A stretch of DNA of 64,000 nt. It comes from Pseudomonas frederiksbergensis. GTDB lineage: Bacteria > Pseudomonadota > Gammaproteobacteria > Pseudomonadales > Pseudomonadaceae. The notes beneath the pieces are model-generated. The model searched no databases. It saw nothing but the letters and a program-made list of their open reading frames with translations, and had not been told where the DNA came from. The position numbers were made by a program, and so were the translations under genes. Shown here piece after piece: positions 40,699-49,549 of the stretch; within the stretch, counting starts at the first letter, position 1; each line of letters opens with the position of its first letter. Location of the stretch: contig NZ_MOBP01000012.1 of NCBI RefSeq assembly GCF_003732665.1, positions 635,808 through 699,807 on the forward strand. Direction: 5' to 3'.

Positions 40699-43173
40699 TC
40701 AGGCGGATTTTGCGCTCTGTCGATGATCGACAAAGAAGGCCTTGCCCTTGCCCACCTTGTCCGACGCTTTCGGCATATTCACAGCGTGGTTGTCCTGGCT
40801 ATCGACATACCAATAGCAATGACTCACCGCCCGGGTGATCCCGACATAGGCCAGCCGCAGAATCTCGTCTTTTTGTGCCGTGTCATACGCTTCGCTGTCG
40901 CCAGCCTTGCCGAGTCCGGCCATGCGATACACCTGGTTTTTGTAGGGCGAACTGGTCAAATGCTGGCAATCACCCAGCAAAAATACCGCATCCGCCTGCA
41001 GTCCCTTGGCGCTGTGGTAGGTCAGTTGCTTGAGGCGGCGAGCGTTGTACGGCAAGTTAGAATCCACATTAACTACAGACTGAATATGCTCTTCTATCAA
41101 TAACTTATCGCTGCTTTTTCGATACAGCATCAAGATAGAATCGCCCCGTCGGTAATGCTCAATCAACCGCTGGGCCATGCCCTGATCATCACGATCCAGC
41201 ACGTTGACCGGTTGCAGCGGCTTGAGCTCGCCGCTGGCCTTGGCCTTTTTGCCGGGAATGGCCGGTGCAGCCTTCACGATATGCTCGGCGGCATCGATGA
41301 TGTGCTGATGGCTGCGATAGTTGTCGCTAAGCATCACCCGTGTCGTACTCGGCGACGGGAATTCCTTGTTGAACTCCATGAAGTACGTGGGCGAACTGCC
41401 ACGCCAGCCGTAGATCGACTGCCAGTCATCGCCCACGCAAAGCAACGACGAACGCTGGGCCCCGCGCCCTACGTGCATGGCCGGGCCACGACTACGGATT
41501 TCGGCGAGGCTGGCACGAATCCAGGAGACGATCTGCGGTGATACGTCTTGAAATTCGTCGATCATCAGATGCGACAGCGGCCTGAGCAGTTCATCGCTCA
41601 AAAGTTTGAGGTTTTCCGGTGAGTGTTCGCTAAACAAGGCAAACATCCGGTTGTAGGTCATTACTGGCGGCTTTTGGTCGAGCAAGTGATCCTCAAGTGA
41701 CCGCCAGAAAATGCTCAAAGCCTCAAAGAAGAACCGGTCCGGGTCGTCCTTGGCGAAACTCATCTGGCCTACCGCGTTCGGCACGTCCAGGCCCAGGTTT
41801 TCGATAAACCCGGCGGCGGCGACAAAGCTGTCCAGCAACGGCGCAGAAGCCAGCTCACCTTTGACCTTGTAGTCGAAGCCCGGCCCGGCACTGGCATCCC
41901 CGGCCAACGAGGCCAAAACACGTTTCGATGATTCGTAACTATCTATCCATATCAATGGCTTACGACAGAAAGCTTGAAACAGGGTGCGCTTTACCGCCCA
42001 CTCTGCCCGCACGCTCAACTTGGCATTCGGGCGGCTGAGCTGCGGGTTTTCTCGCGGATCGAAGCCCAGCACCACCCAGGCGTCGAGGCTTGGAATATAG
42101 CCATGGCAATGGAAGCTCGAGCCGTTGATATCGAAAGTCTGGCGGTTTGGCTCGATGCCCTTGATCGGCCAGGCACCGGCACGAAACCACAGGTCTTCAA
42201 TCGTGTCGCAGAGTTCTTCATCGCGCTTGGCCGCCAGTTCGGTCACCGCCATGCGCTTTTGCACATCCGGGTGATCGCGCTCCAACTCCTTGAGCTGCAA
42301 GGCGTGGCGGGACAACGGCTGGATCAGTTCGCGGAATCGCTCATTACGGGTAAATAGACTGTGATAGCAGGCATTGAGCTGCTGCCGCTGGGCGTCGTTG
42401 ATGCGCAGGTCGAACGGGTTGCTGTCAGCCTCTTCGTCACCGCTTTGCGGGCGGTTACTGAGGTTTTCGAAGGCTTGCAGACGCTCGAATCCCGGCAGGC
42501 TGCGCACCATCGGCAGAATCCGCGAGTGGAAGGTGCGCACCAGTTCCCGCGCTTCTTTCAGGCTGAGCGCACGGCCCCACAAGGCAAACAGCTCGATCAG
42601 CTTATTAATGAAGTCTTTGCGCGACTCGCGGGTGAAGGTCACCACGGTCATCGAGCTGAGTTCAAAACCCAGGTAGTGGGTCAGCAGCAGAATGCGCAGC
42701 ACCAGGGTCGTCGATTTGCCCGCACCAGCACCGGCGATCACCGAGGTCGAGGGCGTGTCGCTGAAGATCATCTTCCACTGCGCAACGCTGGGCTGGGCAT
42801 GGACCGGCAGCAGGCGTGCGACGTCAGCCTTCATGCGTTTTTTGATTTCGGCGCTTAATGGCAGGCGCCAATCATCGAACAGATTGTCATCGACATTCGG
42901 CGGCCGGTGCTCGGTGGAGCGCGAGTCGCGGATCAGCAGCACCTGGCGACCTTCTTCCAACCCTTCGGCCTTGCCCTCCTTGAACCCGTAATCCACCCCG
43001 GCGCTGTGACCGCTGCGAAAGCCATCGGCCTGGCCGTGCAGCCAGGAAGCACGATGTTGTGCGCGCATTTGGGTCAGGCCATAGTCGAAAAACCGGGCGG
43101 CCAGACGCTTGAGCAGCGGCATCTCGGCCAGGGGACGAAGTTCGGGAGGAAGATCGGGGGTGTGTTGCGGCAC
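40699..43173 (-). CDS. UvrD/Rep superfamily I DNA helicase (HelD-like)
   Basis: The protein has 824 residues. Helicase motifs appear in order: Walker A AGAGAGKSTT (near 145), Ia TVVTFTRESRKDFINKL, Walker B MIDEFQDVSPQ, motif III VGDDWQSIYGWRGSSPTY, motif IV RVMLSDNYRSHQHI, motif V TYHSAKGLQADAVFLLGD and motif VI LAYVGITRAVSHCYW. The first 130 residues are accessory, with a Gly-rich repeat (HGQADGFRSGHSAGVDYGFK). It unwinds 3'-5' on DNA. It is monocistronic, flanked by a REPIN downstream. Confidence 0.92.
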   Translation of the reverse strand: MPQHTPDLPPELRPLAEMPLLKRLAARFFDYGLTQMRAQHRASWLHGQADGFRSGHSAGVDYGFKEGKAEGLEEGRQVLLIRDSRSTEHRPPNVDDNLFDDWRLPLSAEIKKRMKADVARLLPVHAQPSVAQWKMIFSDTPSTSVIAGAGAGKSTTLVLRILLLTHYLGFELSSMTVVTFTRESRKDFINKLIELFALWGRALSLKEARELVRTFHSRILPMVRSLPGFERLQAFENLSNRPQSGDEEADSNPFDLRINDAQRQQLNACYHSLFTRNERFRELIQPLSRHALQLKELERDHPDVQKRMAVTELAAKRDEELCDTIEDLWFRAGAWPIKGIEPNRQTFDINGSSFHCHGYIPSLDAWVVLGFDPRENPQLSRPNAKLSVRAEWAVKRTLFQAFCRKPLIWIDSYESSKRVLASLAGDASAGPGFDYKVKGELASAPLLDSFVAAAGFIENLGLDVPNAVGQMSFAKDDPDRFFFEALSIFWRSLEDHLLDQKPPVMTYNRMFALFSEHSPENLKLLSDELLRPLSHLMIDEFQDVSPQIVSWIRASLAEIRSRGPAMHVGRGAQRSSLLCVGDDWQSIYGWRGSSPTYFMEFNKEFPSPSTTRVMLSDNYRSHQHIIDAAEHIVKAAPAIPGKKAKASGELKPLQPVNVLDRDDQGMAQRLIEHYRRGDSILMLYRKSSDKLLIEEHIQSVVNVDSNLPYNARRLKQLTYHSAKGLQADAVFLLGDCQHLTSSPYKNQVYRMAGLGKAGDSEAYDTAQKDEILRLAYVGITRAVSHCYWYVDSQDNHAVNMPKASDKVGKGKAFFVDHRQSAKSA

Positions 43174-43452
43174 GCGGACTGACTCCAGGGTGTGAGGCTG
43201 TTGAGGGCTATGGTGTCTGCATTTGCCGTTTTGTTCTAGTGAAATGCTTACAGGTCATTGGCTTATGCGATGAAGTGAAGGCTGGGTGAGAACGTTTCGA
43301 GGTTATTTAACATCAATCAATTCGATTGTTTTGAGGCACTTTTTACGCTTTTTATCGATTATCGCCTGATAGATGATGCACGCCATCAACCACCGGTTCT
43401 TGTTTCGTGGCCCAGGCGCACTGCCCCATGACGAACCTTTCAGGAGACGATC

Positions 43453-44148
43453 ATGCTTGAACTCAGACCTTTCAACACCTTGGGCGGCGCCCACCATGGC
43501 TGGTTGGATGCCCATCACCACTTTTCGTTCGCCGAGTACCACGACCCCAAACGCATGAACTGGGGCAACCTGCGGGTCTGGAACGATGACGTAATCGCTG
43601 CCGGCACGGGCTTTCCACAGCACCCGCACCGTGACATGGAAATCATCACCTATGTGCGTGAAGGTGCGATTACCCACCAGGACAACCTGGGCAACAAGGG
43701 CCGCACCGAAGCGGGCGACGTTCAAGTCATGAGCGCCGGCACCGGGATCGCCCACAGCGAATACAACCTGGAATCCACCGAGACCCGGATCTTCCAAATC
43801 TGGATCATCCCCAACGAGGCCGGTTCGGCGCCATCGTGGGGCGCCAAGCCGTTCCCCAAAGGCCAGCGTGAAGGTTTCGTGACCCTGGCCAGTGGCAAGA
43901 CCGGCGACGATCAAAGCCTGCGGATTCGTGCCGATGCGCGGCTGGTGGCGGCGAATCTGAAAGCCGGGGAATCGGCGGAGTATCGCTTGGACAATGGGCG
44001 TCGTGCTTACCTGGTTCCGGCTACCGGCGTGATTGAAGTCAATGGCTTGCGTGCACAAGCTCGAGACGGTGTCGCGGTGGCGGATGAGCAGGTGCTGCGG
44101 GTGACGGCGATTGAAGACAGTGAAATTGTGTTGGTGGATCTGGCTTAA
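43453..44148 (+). CDS. Pirin family protein
   Basis: The protein has 231 residues, a two-barrel cupin. The N-terminal barrel has the metal ligands HHHFSFAEYHDPKRMNWGNL and GFPQHPHRDMEIITYVREG, and the AGTGIAHSEYNLES region supplies another His and Glu. It resembles bacterial quercetinase/YhaK-type pirins. The biological substrate is unknown. The ATG at 43453 has CAGGAG upstream. A terminator follows 10 bases after the stop. Confidence 0.92.
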   Translation: MLELRPFNTLGGAHHGWLDAHHHFSFAEYHDPKRMNWGNLRVWNDDVIAAGTGFPQHPHRDMEIITYVREGAITHQDNLGNKGRTEAGDVQVMSAGTGIAHSEYNLESTETRIFQIWIIPNEAGSAPSWGAKPFPKGQREGFVTLASGKTGDDQSLRIRADARLVAANLKAGESAEYRLDNGRRAYLVPATGVIEVNGLRAQARDGVAVADEQVLRVTAIEDSEIVLVDLA

Positions 44149-44157
44149 ATACCGGGC

Positions 44158-44192
44158 AAAAAAATGGGCGGCCTTGTGGTCGCCCATTTTTT
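44158..44192 (+). terminator. Rho-independent terminator of the pirin gene
   Basis: aaaaaatgggcg and cgcccatttttt pair around gccttgtggt; the run of t residues follows directly. It works in both directions in principle. Confidence 0.9.
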
Positions 44193-44229
44193 ATCTGCTT
44201 CGAGATTCTTTTGCGTTCATGCTGCCGTC

Positions 44230-44320
44230 TTCGCGGGCAAGCCTCGCTCCTACAGGGCGTGATCGGTCACAAATCATGTGATCGACACCGATCCCGTAGG
44301 AGCGAGGCTCGCCCGCGAAG
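44230..44320. repeat. REPIN
   Basis: cttcgcgggcaagcctcgct and the inverted copy ggagcgaggctcgcccgcga lie about 40 bases apart. It lies between the convergent pirin and phosphoglucomutase genes. Confidence 0.88.
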
Positions 44321-44330
44321 AGGCCCTCAA

Positions 44331-45977
44331 TCACTTCGCCGAAATAGCGCCATCCACCAACGTCTGCGCCTCAGCCACTAACTGTTTGAGGTGCTCGTCG
44401 CTGACGAAGCTTTCCGCGTAGATCTTGTAGATGTCCTCGGTGCCCGACGGACGCGCCGCAAACCAGCCGTTTTCGGTCATGACTTTCAGGCCGCCAATGG
44501 CCTGGTCGTTGCCCGGTGCTTTGCTGAGGATGCTCTGGATCGGTTCGCCGGCCAGTTGGGTCGAGGTGACCTGATCCGGGGACAGTTTGCTCAGCAGCGC
44601 TTTCTGTTCCGGGTTGGCCTTGGCATCGACCCGCACGGAGAACGGTTCGCCCAGTTCGTCGGTCAGGGCGCGGTAGGCCTGGCTTGGGTCGCGACCGGTG
44701 CGAGCGGTCATTTCTGCGGCCAACAAGGCCGGGATCAAGCCGTCCTTGTCGGTGCACCAGACGCTACCGTCCTTGCGCAGGAAGGAAGCACCGGCGCTCT
44801 CTTCGCCGCCAAAGCCCAGGGAACCGTCGAACAAGCCATTGGCAAACCATTTGAAACCGACCGGTACTTCGTACAAGCGACGTCCCAGGCGCTTGGCCAC
44901 GCGGTCGATCAGACCGCTGCTGACCACGGTTTTACCCACGGCCGCATCGGCGCGCCATTGCGGACGGTTCTGGAACAGATAGTCGATGGACACCGCGAGG
45001 TAATTGTTCGGCGCCAACAGGCCACCGGACGGGGTGACGATGCCGTGGCGGTCATGATCCGGGTCACAGCCGAAGGCCACGTCGAAGCGATCTTTCAGGC
45101 CGATCAACCCTTGCATGGCGTGGGTGGACGATGGGTCCATGCGGATTTGCCCGTCCCAATCGACCGTCATGAAGCGGAACGTCGAATCAACCTGGGTGTT
45201 GACCACTTCCAGGTCCAGGCGATAGTGCTCGGCAATCGCCGACCAGTAGCGCACCCCGGCTCCGCCCAATGGATCGACACCCAGATGCAGCTTGGCGTCG
45301 CGAATGGCATCGAAGTCGATCACGTTGATCAGGTCGGCGACATAGGTGTTGAGGTAATCGTGGCGATGGGTGGTGCTGGCCTTCAACGCCTGTTCGTAAC
45401 TGATGCGTTTAACGCCGGCCAGTTTATTGCCGAGGATTTCGTTGGCCTTGGCTTCGATCCACTTGGTGATGTGGGTATCGGCCGGGCCACCGTTGGTAGG
45501 GTTGTATTTGTAGCCACCGCTTTGTGGCGGGTTGTGGGACGGAGTAATGACGATACCGTCCGCCAGGCCCGAGGTGCGGCCGCGGTTGTAGCAGAGAATC
45601 GCATGGGAAATGGCCGGGGTCGGCGTGTACTCGTCGCCTTCGGCGATCATCACGGTAACGCCGTTGGCCGCCAGTACTTCGAGGGCGCTGGCGCCGGCCG
45701 GGGTCGACAGTGCGTGGGTGTCGATACCGACAAACAGCGGGCCGTCGATGCCCTGGGCTTCACGGTACAGGCAGATGGCCTGGCTGATTGCCAGAACGTG
45801 CCATTCATTGAAACTCAAATCGAACGAACTGCCCCGGTGACCGGACGTGCCAAAAGCAACGCGCTGGGTAGAGATGGCGGCATCAGGCTGGCCGGTGTAA
45901 TAGGCCGTCACCAGTCGCGGGATATCGACCAACAATTCTGCCGGTGCCGGTTTGCCCGCAAAAGGACTGAGTGTCAT
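44331..45977 (-). CDS. pgm: Alpha-D-glucose phosphate-specific phosphoglucomutase
   Basis: The protein has 548 residues, the usual length for Pgm. The N-terminal substrate loop contains AFGTSGHRGSS; the phosphoserine loop is GIVITPSHNPPQSGGYK, with the Mg-binding aspartates in FGCDPDHDRHG; the sugar-specificity loop is GFGGEESAGASF and the phosphate-binding C-terminal loop is RPSGTEDIYKIYAE. It interconverts glucose 1-phosphate and glucose 6-phosphate in the cytosol, feeding exopolysaccharide and trehalose/glycogen metabolism. It is monocistronic, with the regulator gene 110 bases upstream on the same strand. Confidence 0.95.
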   Translation of the reverse strand: MTLSPFAGKPAPAELLVDIPRLVTAYYTGQPDAAISTQRVAFGTSGHRGSSFDLSFNEWHVLAISQAICLYREAQGIDGPLFVGIDTHALSTPAGASALEVLAANGVTVMIAEGDEYTPTPAISHAILCYNRGRTSGLADGIVITPSHNPPQSGGYKYNPTNGGPADTHITKWIEAKANEILGNKLAGVKRISYEQALKASTTHRHDYLNTYVADLINVIDFDAIRDAKLHLGVDPLGGAGVRYWSAIAEHYRLDLEVVNTQVDSTFRFMTVDWDGQIRMDPSSTHAMQGLIGLKDRFDVAFGCDPDHDRHGIVTPSGGLLAPNNYLAVSIDYLFQNRPQWRADAAVGKTVVSSGLIDRVAKRLGRRLYEVPVGFKWFANGLFDGSLGFGGEESAGASFLRKDGSVWCTDKDGLIPALLAAEMTARTGRDPSQAYRALTDELGEPFSVRVDAKANPEQKALLSKLSPDQVTSTQLAGEPIQSILSKAPGNDQAIGGLKVMTENGWFAARPSGTEDIYKIYAESFVSDEHLKQLVAEAQTLVDGAISAK

Positions 45978-46087
45978 GCAAAACCTCTGGAATAGAGTGG
46001 TTCAGGAATAGGACAGCAGTTTACTGGCAGTTTGACCGCAGTGCGATGGTAACGATCCGCGCAGTTGACGACGTTTTTTAACCCGGC

Positions 46088-47596
46088 TCAATCCACCGCT
46101 TCCAGACGCAACGCATCCCCCAGCAAACCCAATACAACGCCCAGGTCATGGTCACCGCTGAAGGTATGACTCAGACGCAGGTGCTGCCCATGCAGGCCTT
46201 GCAGGCTGAACAGCTCGCCCGGCGCAATCACCACCTGTTGTTTGAGCAAGCGCTGGAACACCCGACGCACATCGACCTGGCGCAACGAACGCGCCCAGAT
46301 CGTCGCGCCCCCCTGGGGTTCCACCGGCTGCAAAGCGTCCCCCAGGCGCTCGCGCAACAGTTGGAGCATCTGCACCTGACGCTCTTTGAGCAAACGCCGC
46401 AGTACCTGCAAATGCTGGTCGATCCGGCCGTTAGCGTACAAGCGGGCGATGGCTTTCTGGCGGATCGGCGAGAGGCGAAACGCGCGCAGCAAAAAATGTC
46501 GCTGCAATTCTTCACCCAACTGGCGCGAGAGCAGATAGCCATAGGGGGCTTCCGGCCCGATGATTTTCTCGAAGGTGGAAAACACGATCAGCCGGTCAGG
46601 GTCGATCAAGTCGCGAAACCTTGCTCCGTCAGGCTCGAAACCGAGTTCGCCGTAACAGTCGTTTTCCAGCACCCAGCAGCCATGTTGCGTCACCAGTTGC
46701 GCGATCGATTGGCGGTTGTCGTCGGGCATCTGGCTGCCCCGGGGCATGCTCAACCCCGACGACAGCATCACCAGCCGCACCGGCTTGCTCTCCAGCGCTT
46801 CGCGCAATTGCTCCAGGTCCAGCGAGCCGCAGACTTGCAGCGGCAACTCGATCACCCGCACGCCCGCCGCCTCTAACAAACGCAAAATCACCCAATCGCA
46901 CGGCGACTCGACCAGCACCAGGGCGTCCTTGAGGTTCAGGACCGCGATCAGGATTTCCAGTACCCCGCGCAGATCGGCGCCGATGTAGACCTCGTCGGCA
47001 TGCCAGCACCGCGCCGGCGACGTGGTGTAGCGCGCAGCCAGTGCCGTGCGCAGCTCCAGTTCGCCGCAGGGTTGCGAGGCCGATTGCGGCTGGCGCGGAT
47101 ACTGGCGCAGCAGTTCCCGTTCCAGCATCAGCAGCGGACTGTCCAGGGGTTGCAACAGGGCCGGCTCGTCGGCGCTCAGGACCAGCATGTCGGGACGCCG
47201 TGCATGAACATAGACGGTTTCCAGCAAATCATTGCCGCTGGTCAGCGGACCAAGGATTGCAATCGGTCGGGAGTAATAGCCGGACTTGGCCACCGAATAC
47301 ACCCGCCCTTCCTTCTCCAGTAACGAATAGGCGTACTGGATGGTCGAGATCGAGACGTTCAGGCGCAGCGCCAACTGCCGCAACGAAGGCAGGCGAATCG
47401 GTGTGCCGCAACCCGGTTCGTTGATCAGGTGGGTCAGGTATCGGTAGACCGCCTGGTAGGCAAAACCGGTTTCCCTTGGCCCTTTCATGGGCAAAGGCCG
47501 GGCGTGGCACAGGCCGGTGCCTGGGCGCGGATGGATCGCGGCAACCGAGGCACCGTCAGTGCCCCGCTGACCGTTCGCCGACGACGGCAGCGTCAT
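46088..47596 (-). CDS. MocR-type transcriptional regulator (GntR HTH plus aminotransferase domain)
   Basis: The protein has 502 residues. A winged helix of GntR type (YQAVYRYLTHLINEPGCGTP, LPSLRQLALRLNVSISTIQY, LLEKEGRVYSV) is linked to a fold-type I aminotransferase domain. The likely PLP lysine is in STFEKIIGPEAPYGYLLSR; the ring-contacting Asn/Asp/Tyr are in ENDCYGELGF. MocR proteins sense amino-acid or PLP-like ligands and control neighbouring genes. The ATG at 47596 overlaps the end of the upstream unknown gene by 41 bases with GGAGG close in front; a later ATG at 47488 is also possible. Sharing a transcript with the unknown 484-residue gene, it is the likely regulator of that gene and the peptide gene. 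Confidence 0.82.
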   Translation of the reverse strand: MTLPSSANGQRGTDGASVAAIHPRPGTGLCHARPLPMKGPRETGFAYQAVYRYLTHLINEPGCGTPIRLPSLRQLALRLNVSISTIQYAYSLLEKEGRVYSVAKSGYYSRPIAILGPLTSGNDLLETVYVHARRPDMLVLSADEPALLQPLDSPLLMLERELLRQYPRQPQSASQPCGELELRTALAARYTTSPARCWHADEVYIGADLRGVLEILIAVLNLKDALVLVESPCDWVILRLLEAAGVRVIELPLQVCGSLDLEQLREALESKPVRLVMLSSGLSMPRGSQMPDDNRQSIAQLVTQHGCWVLENDCYGELGFEPDGARFRDLIDPDRLIVFSTFEKIIGPEAPYGYLLSRQLGEELQRHFLLRAFRLSPIRQKAIARLYANGRIDQHLQVLRRLLKERQVQMLQLLRERLGDALQPVEPQGGATIWARSLRQVDVRRVFQRLLKQQVVIAPGELFSLQGLHGQHLRLSHTFSGDHDLGVVLGLLGDALRLEAVD

Positions 47597-49010
47597 CGGC
47601 CTCCGGGGTTTCCTGGGCGGCCTCGGTCTCCACCACCACCGGCCGCATGCCGTACAACGTGCCGATCAGGCTGACCGGCAAGCCGCTGACATCGACCATC
47701 CATTGCATGACCTGCTCGGGCGCGTGCTGGCCCTGCATCGCTTTGTGCAAGTCCGGCATGGCCACGAGCATGCCCGGGTGACAACTGCGCAGGAAGCGTT
47801 CCATCCCGGCACCGCCATCGACGAAGGGCGCAAACAGCAGGCAGATCAGTTGCGCCTGGGTCAAGCCGAAGGATCTCTGTACTTCGGCCGCCGCCAGCAT
47901 GCGTTGCTCGGCAATGTTGGCCGGGTTGCCGAACGCCTCCAGGGCCAGTTCGCAAATGCGCTCCGGCACCCATTTGCGCCGCATCATCACCAAGGCGCGC
48001 TGCAAATATTCGGCAACCCCTTCTTCATAGCTTTGGCCCAGCACATAGCACGCCTGCAACCCTCGCAAGTGAGCGGCAATCGCCGGGCTGATGTATTCGT
48101 TATCGCTCAGGTGCGCCGCCATTTCGTCAGGCTGCACCCCCAGGAATTCAGTCAGTAGCGGCCAGCGCTCCTCCGGCTTGCCCACCAGCATGTCGTGGAT
48201 ATCGATGTTGGTTGTGCGACGGCAGGCTTCGAAACGGTCGGCCGGACGCCATTGCGCATGCCCTTCTCCCGCGTAGAACTCACGGTAATAGTCGCGCCCC
48301 AAGTCATCGAGCAAGGCAAACAGCCCATCGAAACCCGCCGGGTTGCAGCTTGAGGTGCCGAGGCTGGCCTTTTGTGCTGCGCGCCTTAACCCGTCGAGGA
48401 ACTGCTTCTGCTGACGAGGCGCTTCACTGCTGATCAACGCATCGACCCCGCGATCCCATCGGGCAATTTGCCCGTAGAACTCGCCCGTCGCCAGGTAGCC
48501 GTCATCCCACAAGTCGAGCGGGCCGTCCCAGGTCCGGCGATGGCCGACCATCAACAGATTAAGCCGATTTGACTCGCGCCCTGCCTCGGAGATCGGCGCC
48601 TGGTGGTCGAATGGCAGGACTTCGCGGTTATCCACCATCAACAGTTCCACCCGAGGATCGTCGTAGAGAAACAGGGCCGCGTTGCAGCGATGGATGTTCT
48701 CCAGCGCGGTAGAACTGGCGCCGTTGAGGCGCAAGGTGGCCACCCGCAACTGGAAGGTCGCCGGTGCGCGGCTGGCGATACTGAGTTGAGCGGCGCGCAG
48801 CAGCGCCAGGGTGTAGCAGCTGTCTAGCGTCCCGGACTGGATCGACATCACCTTGAAGTCGCCAATCCGGTCCATGCCGCCGGCTGACACCACCAGGCGC
48901 TGAATCATAAGCTGCAAGGCAGTGCGCTCGGCGCGTGAGAAGAAACTCAGCAGCCTTTGCAGTACTTGCTGATAAACATAGTTCATTGCCTGATCGTGGA
49001 TTGTGGTCAT
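47556..49010 (-). CDS. Conserved-looking protein of unknown function, 484 residues
   Basis: Reading starts at MTTIHDQAMNYVYQQVLQRL (ATG at 49010, AGGT upstream). It has no signal peptide and no transmembrane segment. The sequence is mixed alpha/beta, with several cysteines (DSCYTLALLRAAQ, IHRCNAALFLYDDP, SCNPAGFDGLFA, FEACRRTTNID, LRSCHPGML) and a C-terminal acidic tail (VVVETEAAQETPEADDAAV). I recognise no named enzyme family or cofactor motif. It lies downstream of a small Cys-rich peptide gene and overlaps a MocR-type regulator gene, so it may be an enzyme acting on the peptide or on an amino-acid-derived substrate; this is speculative. Confidence 0.7.
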   Translation of the reverse strand: MTTIHDQAMNYVYQQVLQRLLSFFSRAERTALQLMIQRLVVSAGGMDRIGDFKVMSIQSGTLDSCYTLALLRAAQLSIASRAPATFQLRVATLRLNGASSTALENIHRCNAALFLYDDPRVELLMVDNREVLPFDHQAPISEAGRESNRLNLLMVGHRRTWDGPLDLWDDGYLATGEFYGQIARWDRGVDALISSEAPRQQKQFLDGLRRAAQKASLGTSSCNPAGFDGLFALLDDLGRDYYREFYAGEGHAQWRPADRFEACRRTTNIDIHDMLVGKPEERWPLLTEFLGVQPDEMAAHLSDNEYISPAIAAHLRGLQACYVLGQSYEEGVAEYLQRALVMMRRKWVPERICELALEAFGNPANIAEQRMLAAAEVQRSFGLTQAQLICLLFAPFVDGGAGMERFLRSCHPGMLVAMPDLHKAMQGQHAPEQVMQWMVDVSGLPVSLIGTLYGMRPVVVETEAAQETPEADDAAVVGERSAGH

Positions 49011-49157
49011 CAGTGTTTTACCTGGTATTCGCAAGTTCGATGTCACGCAAACAGTGATAGACACTGCGCGACCGATTCTCGGTGGGAAGTGCTGGATCCT
49101 GTCACAAAATGCTAGCACTTAAGTTTTGGGTAATTATTTGAAATGTTTGTACGCTGC

Positions 49158-49379
49158 CTATACCCAGGCGACAGTCACCTCCTCGCAAAGCCCCACAGGG
49201 CATGGCCCTTGAGATTTGGCGCAACTTCCTAGGAAACTTCCGACAGCGTCCCACAGACAATGAGCACAAGAAAAAGAGAAAGAAGATACTGATGTGCGTG
49301 CAGTCATTAAACCTTGTGACATTTGCTCGTTATCATTTGCCAACATGCGCTGATTAATATCAGCCGAACGCCCACTCAT
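49158..49379 (-). CDS. Small Cys/Ser-rich peptide, 73 residues, possible modified-peptide precursor
   Basis: The ATG at 49377-49379 has an excellent AAGGAA 8 bases upstream. The product begins MSGRSADINQRMLANDNEQM, a hydrophilic leader-like part, then changes to a Ser/Thr/Cys-rich part: TSVSSFSFSCAHCLWD followed by GSFLGSCAKSQGPCPVGLCE, ending VTVAWV. Five cysteines lie in the last 40 residues. The composition is what leader-core precursor peptides look like, but no recognisable modifying enzyme (LanB, LanM, radical SAM, YcaO) is nearby. The gene body is AT-richer than its neighbours. It could alternatively be a small regulatory or metal-binding peptide, or a spurious frame; the start signals argue for a real gene. 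Confidence 0.55.
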   Translation of the reverse strand: MSGRSADINQRMLANDNEQMSQGLMTARTSVSSFSFSCAHCLWDAVGSFLGSCAKSQGPCPVGLCEEVTVAWV

Positions 49380-49401
49380 GACTCGTTCCTTGAGATGAAA
49401 G

Positions 49402-49451
49402 TAATCATCCAATTATCAGGGCTTATATGATGATTAGAAGATACAGATCAA
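49402..49451 (-). promoter_or_regulatory. Candidate promoter and 8-bp inverted-repeat operator of the peptide gene
   Basis: On the minus strand TTGATC (49446-49451) and TATAAG (49422-49427) lie 18 bases apart, a plausible sigma-70 pair about 45 bases before the peptide start. taatcatc (49402-49409) and gatgatta (49429-49436) form a perfect inverted repeat that encloses the -10 element, as an operator would. The MocR-type protein encoded downstream is the obvious candidate to bind it (inference). Confidence 0.45.
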
Positions 49452-49454
49452 AAG

Positions 49455-49482
49455 CAAAAACCGGTTCAGTTGCTGAAACCGG
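49455..49482 (-). terminator. Terminator of the MDR reductase gene
   Basis: On the minus strand ccggtttcag and ctgaaccgg pair across a short loop and are followed by tttttgctttt. It lies about 70 bases after the reductase stop, just before the peptide promoter. Confidence 0.75.
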
Positions 49483-49497
49483 ACGGCCAGAAACGAC

Positions 49498-49530
49498 GAT
49501 GCCCTCGGTGCGGGGCGCACAGAGGGCATC
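49498..49530. other. Perfect 9-bp stem-loop after the MDR reductase gene
   Basis: gatgccctc and gagggcatc pair around a 15-base G+C-rich loop. It lies between the reductase stop and the U-run terminator and may assist termination or protect the 3' end. Confidence 0.6.
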
Positions 49531-49549
49531 GGGGACAGCTTGAAGGGTG

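Noticed and set aside
43303..44187. A 294-codon minus-strand frame over the pirin gene
   Set aside because: The plus strand codes a full pirin with a good start and terminator; the minus frame is a shadow.
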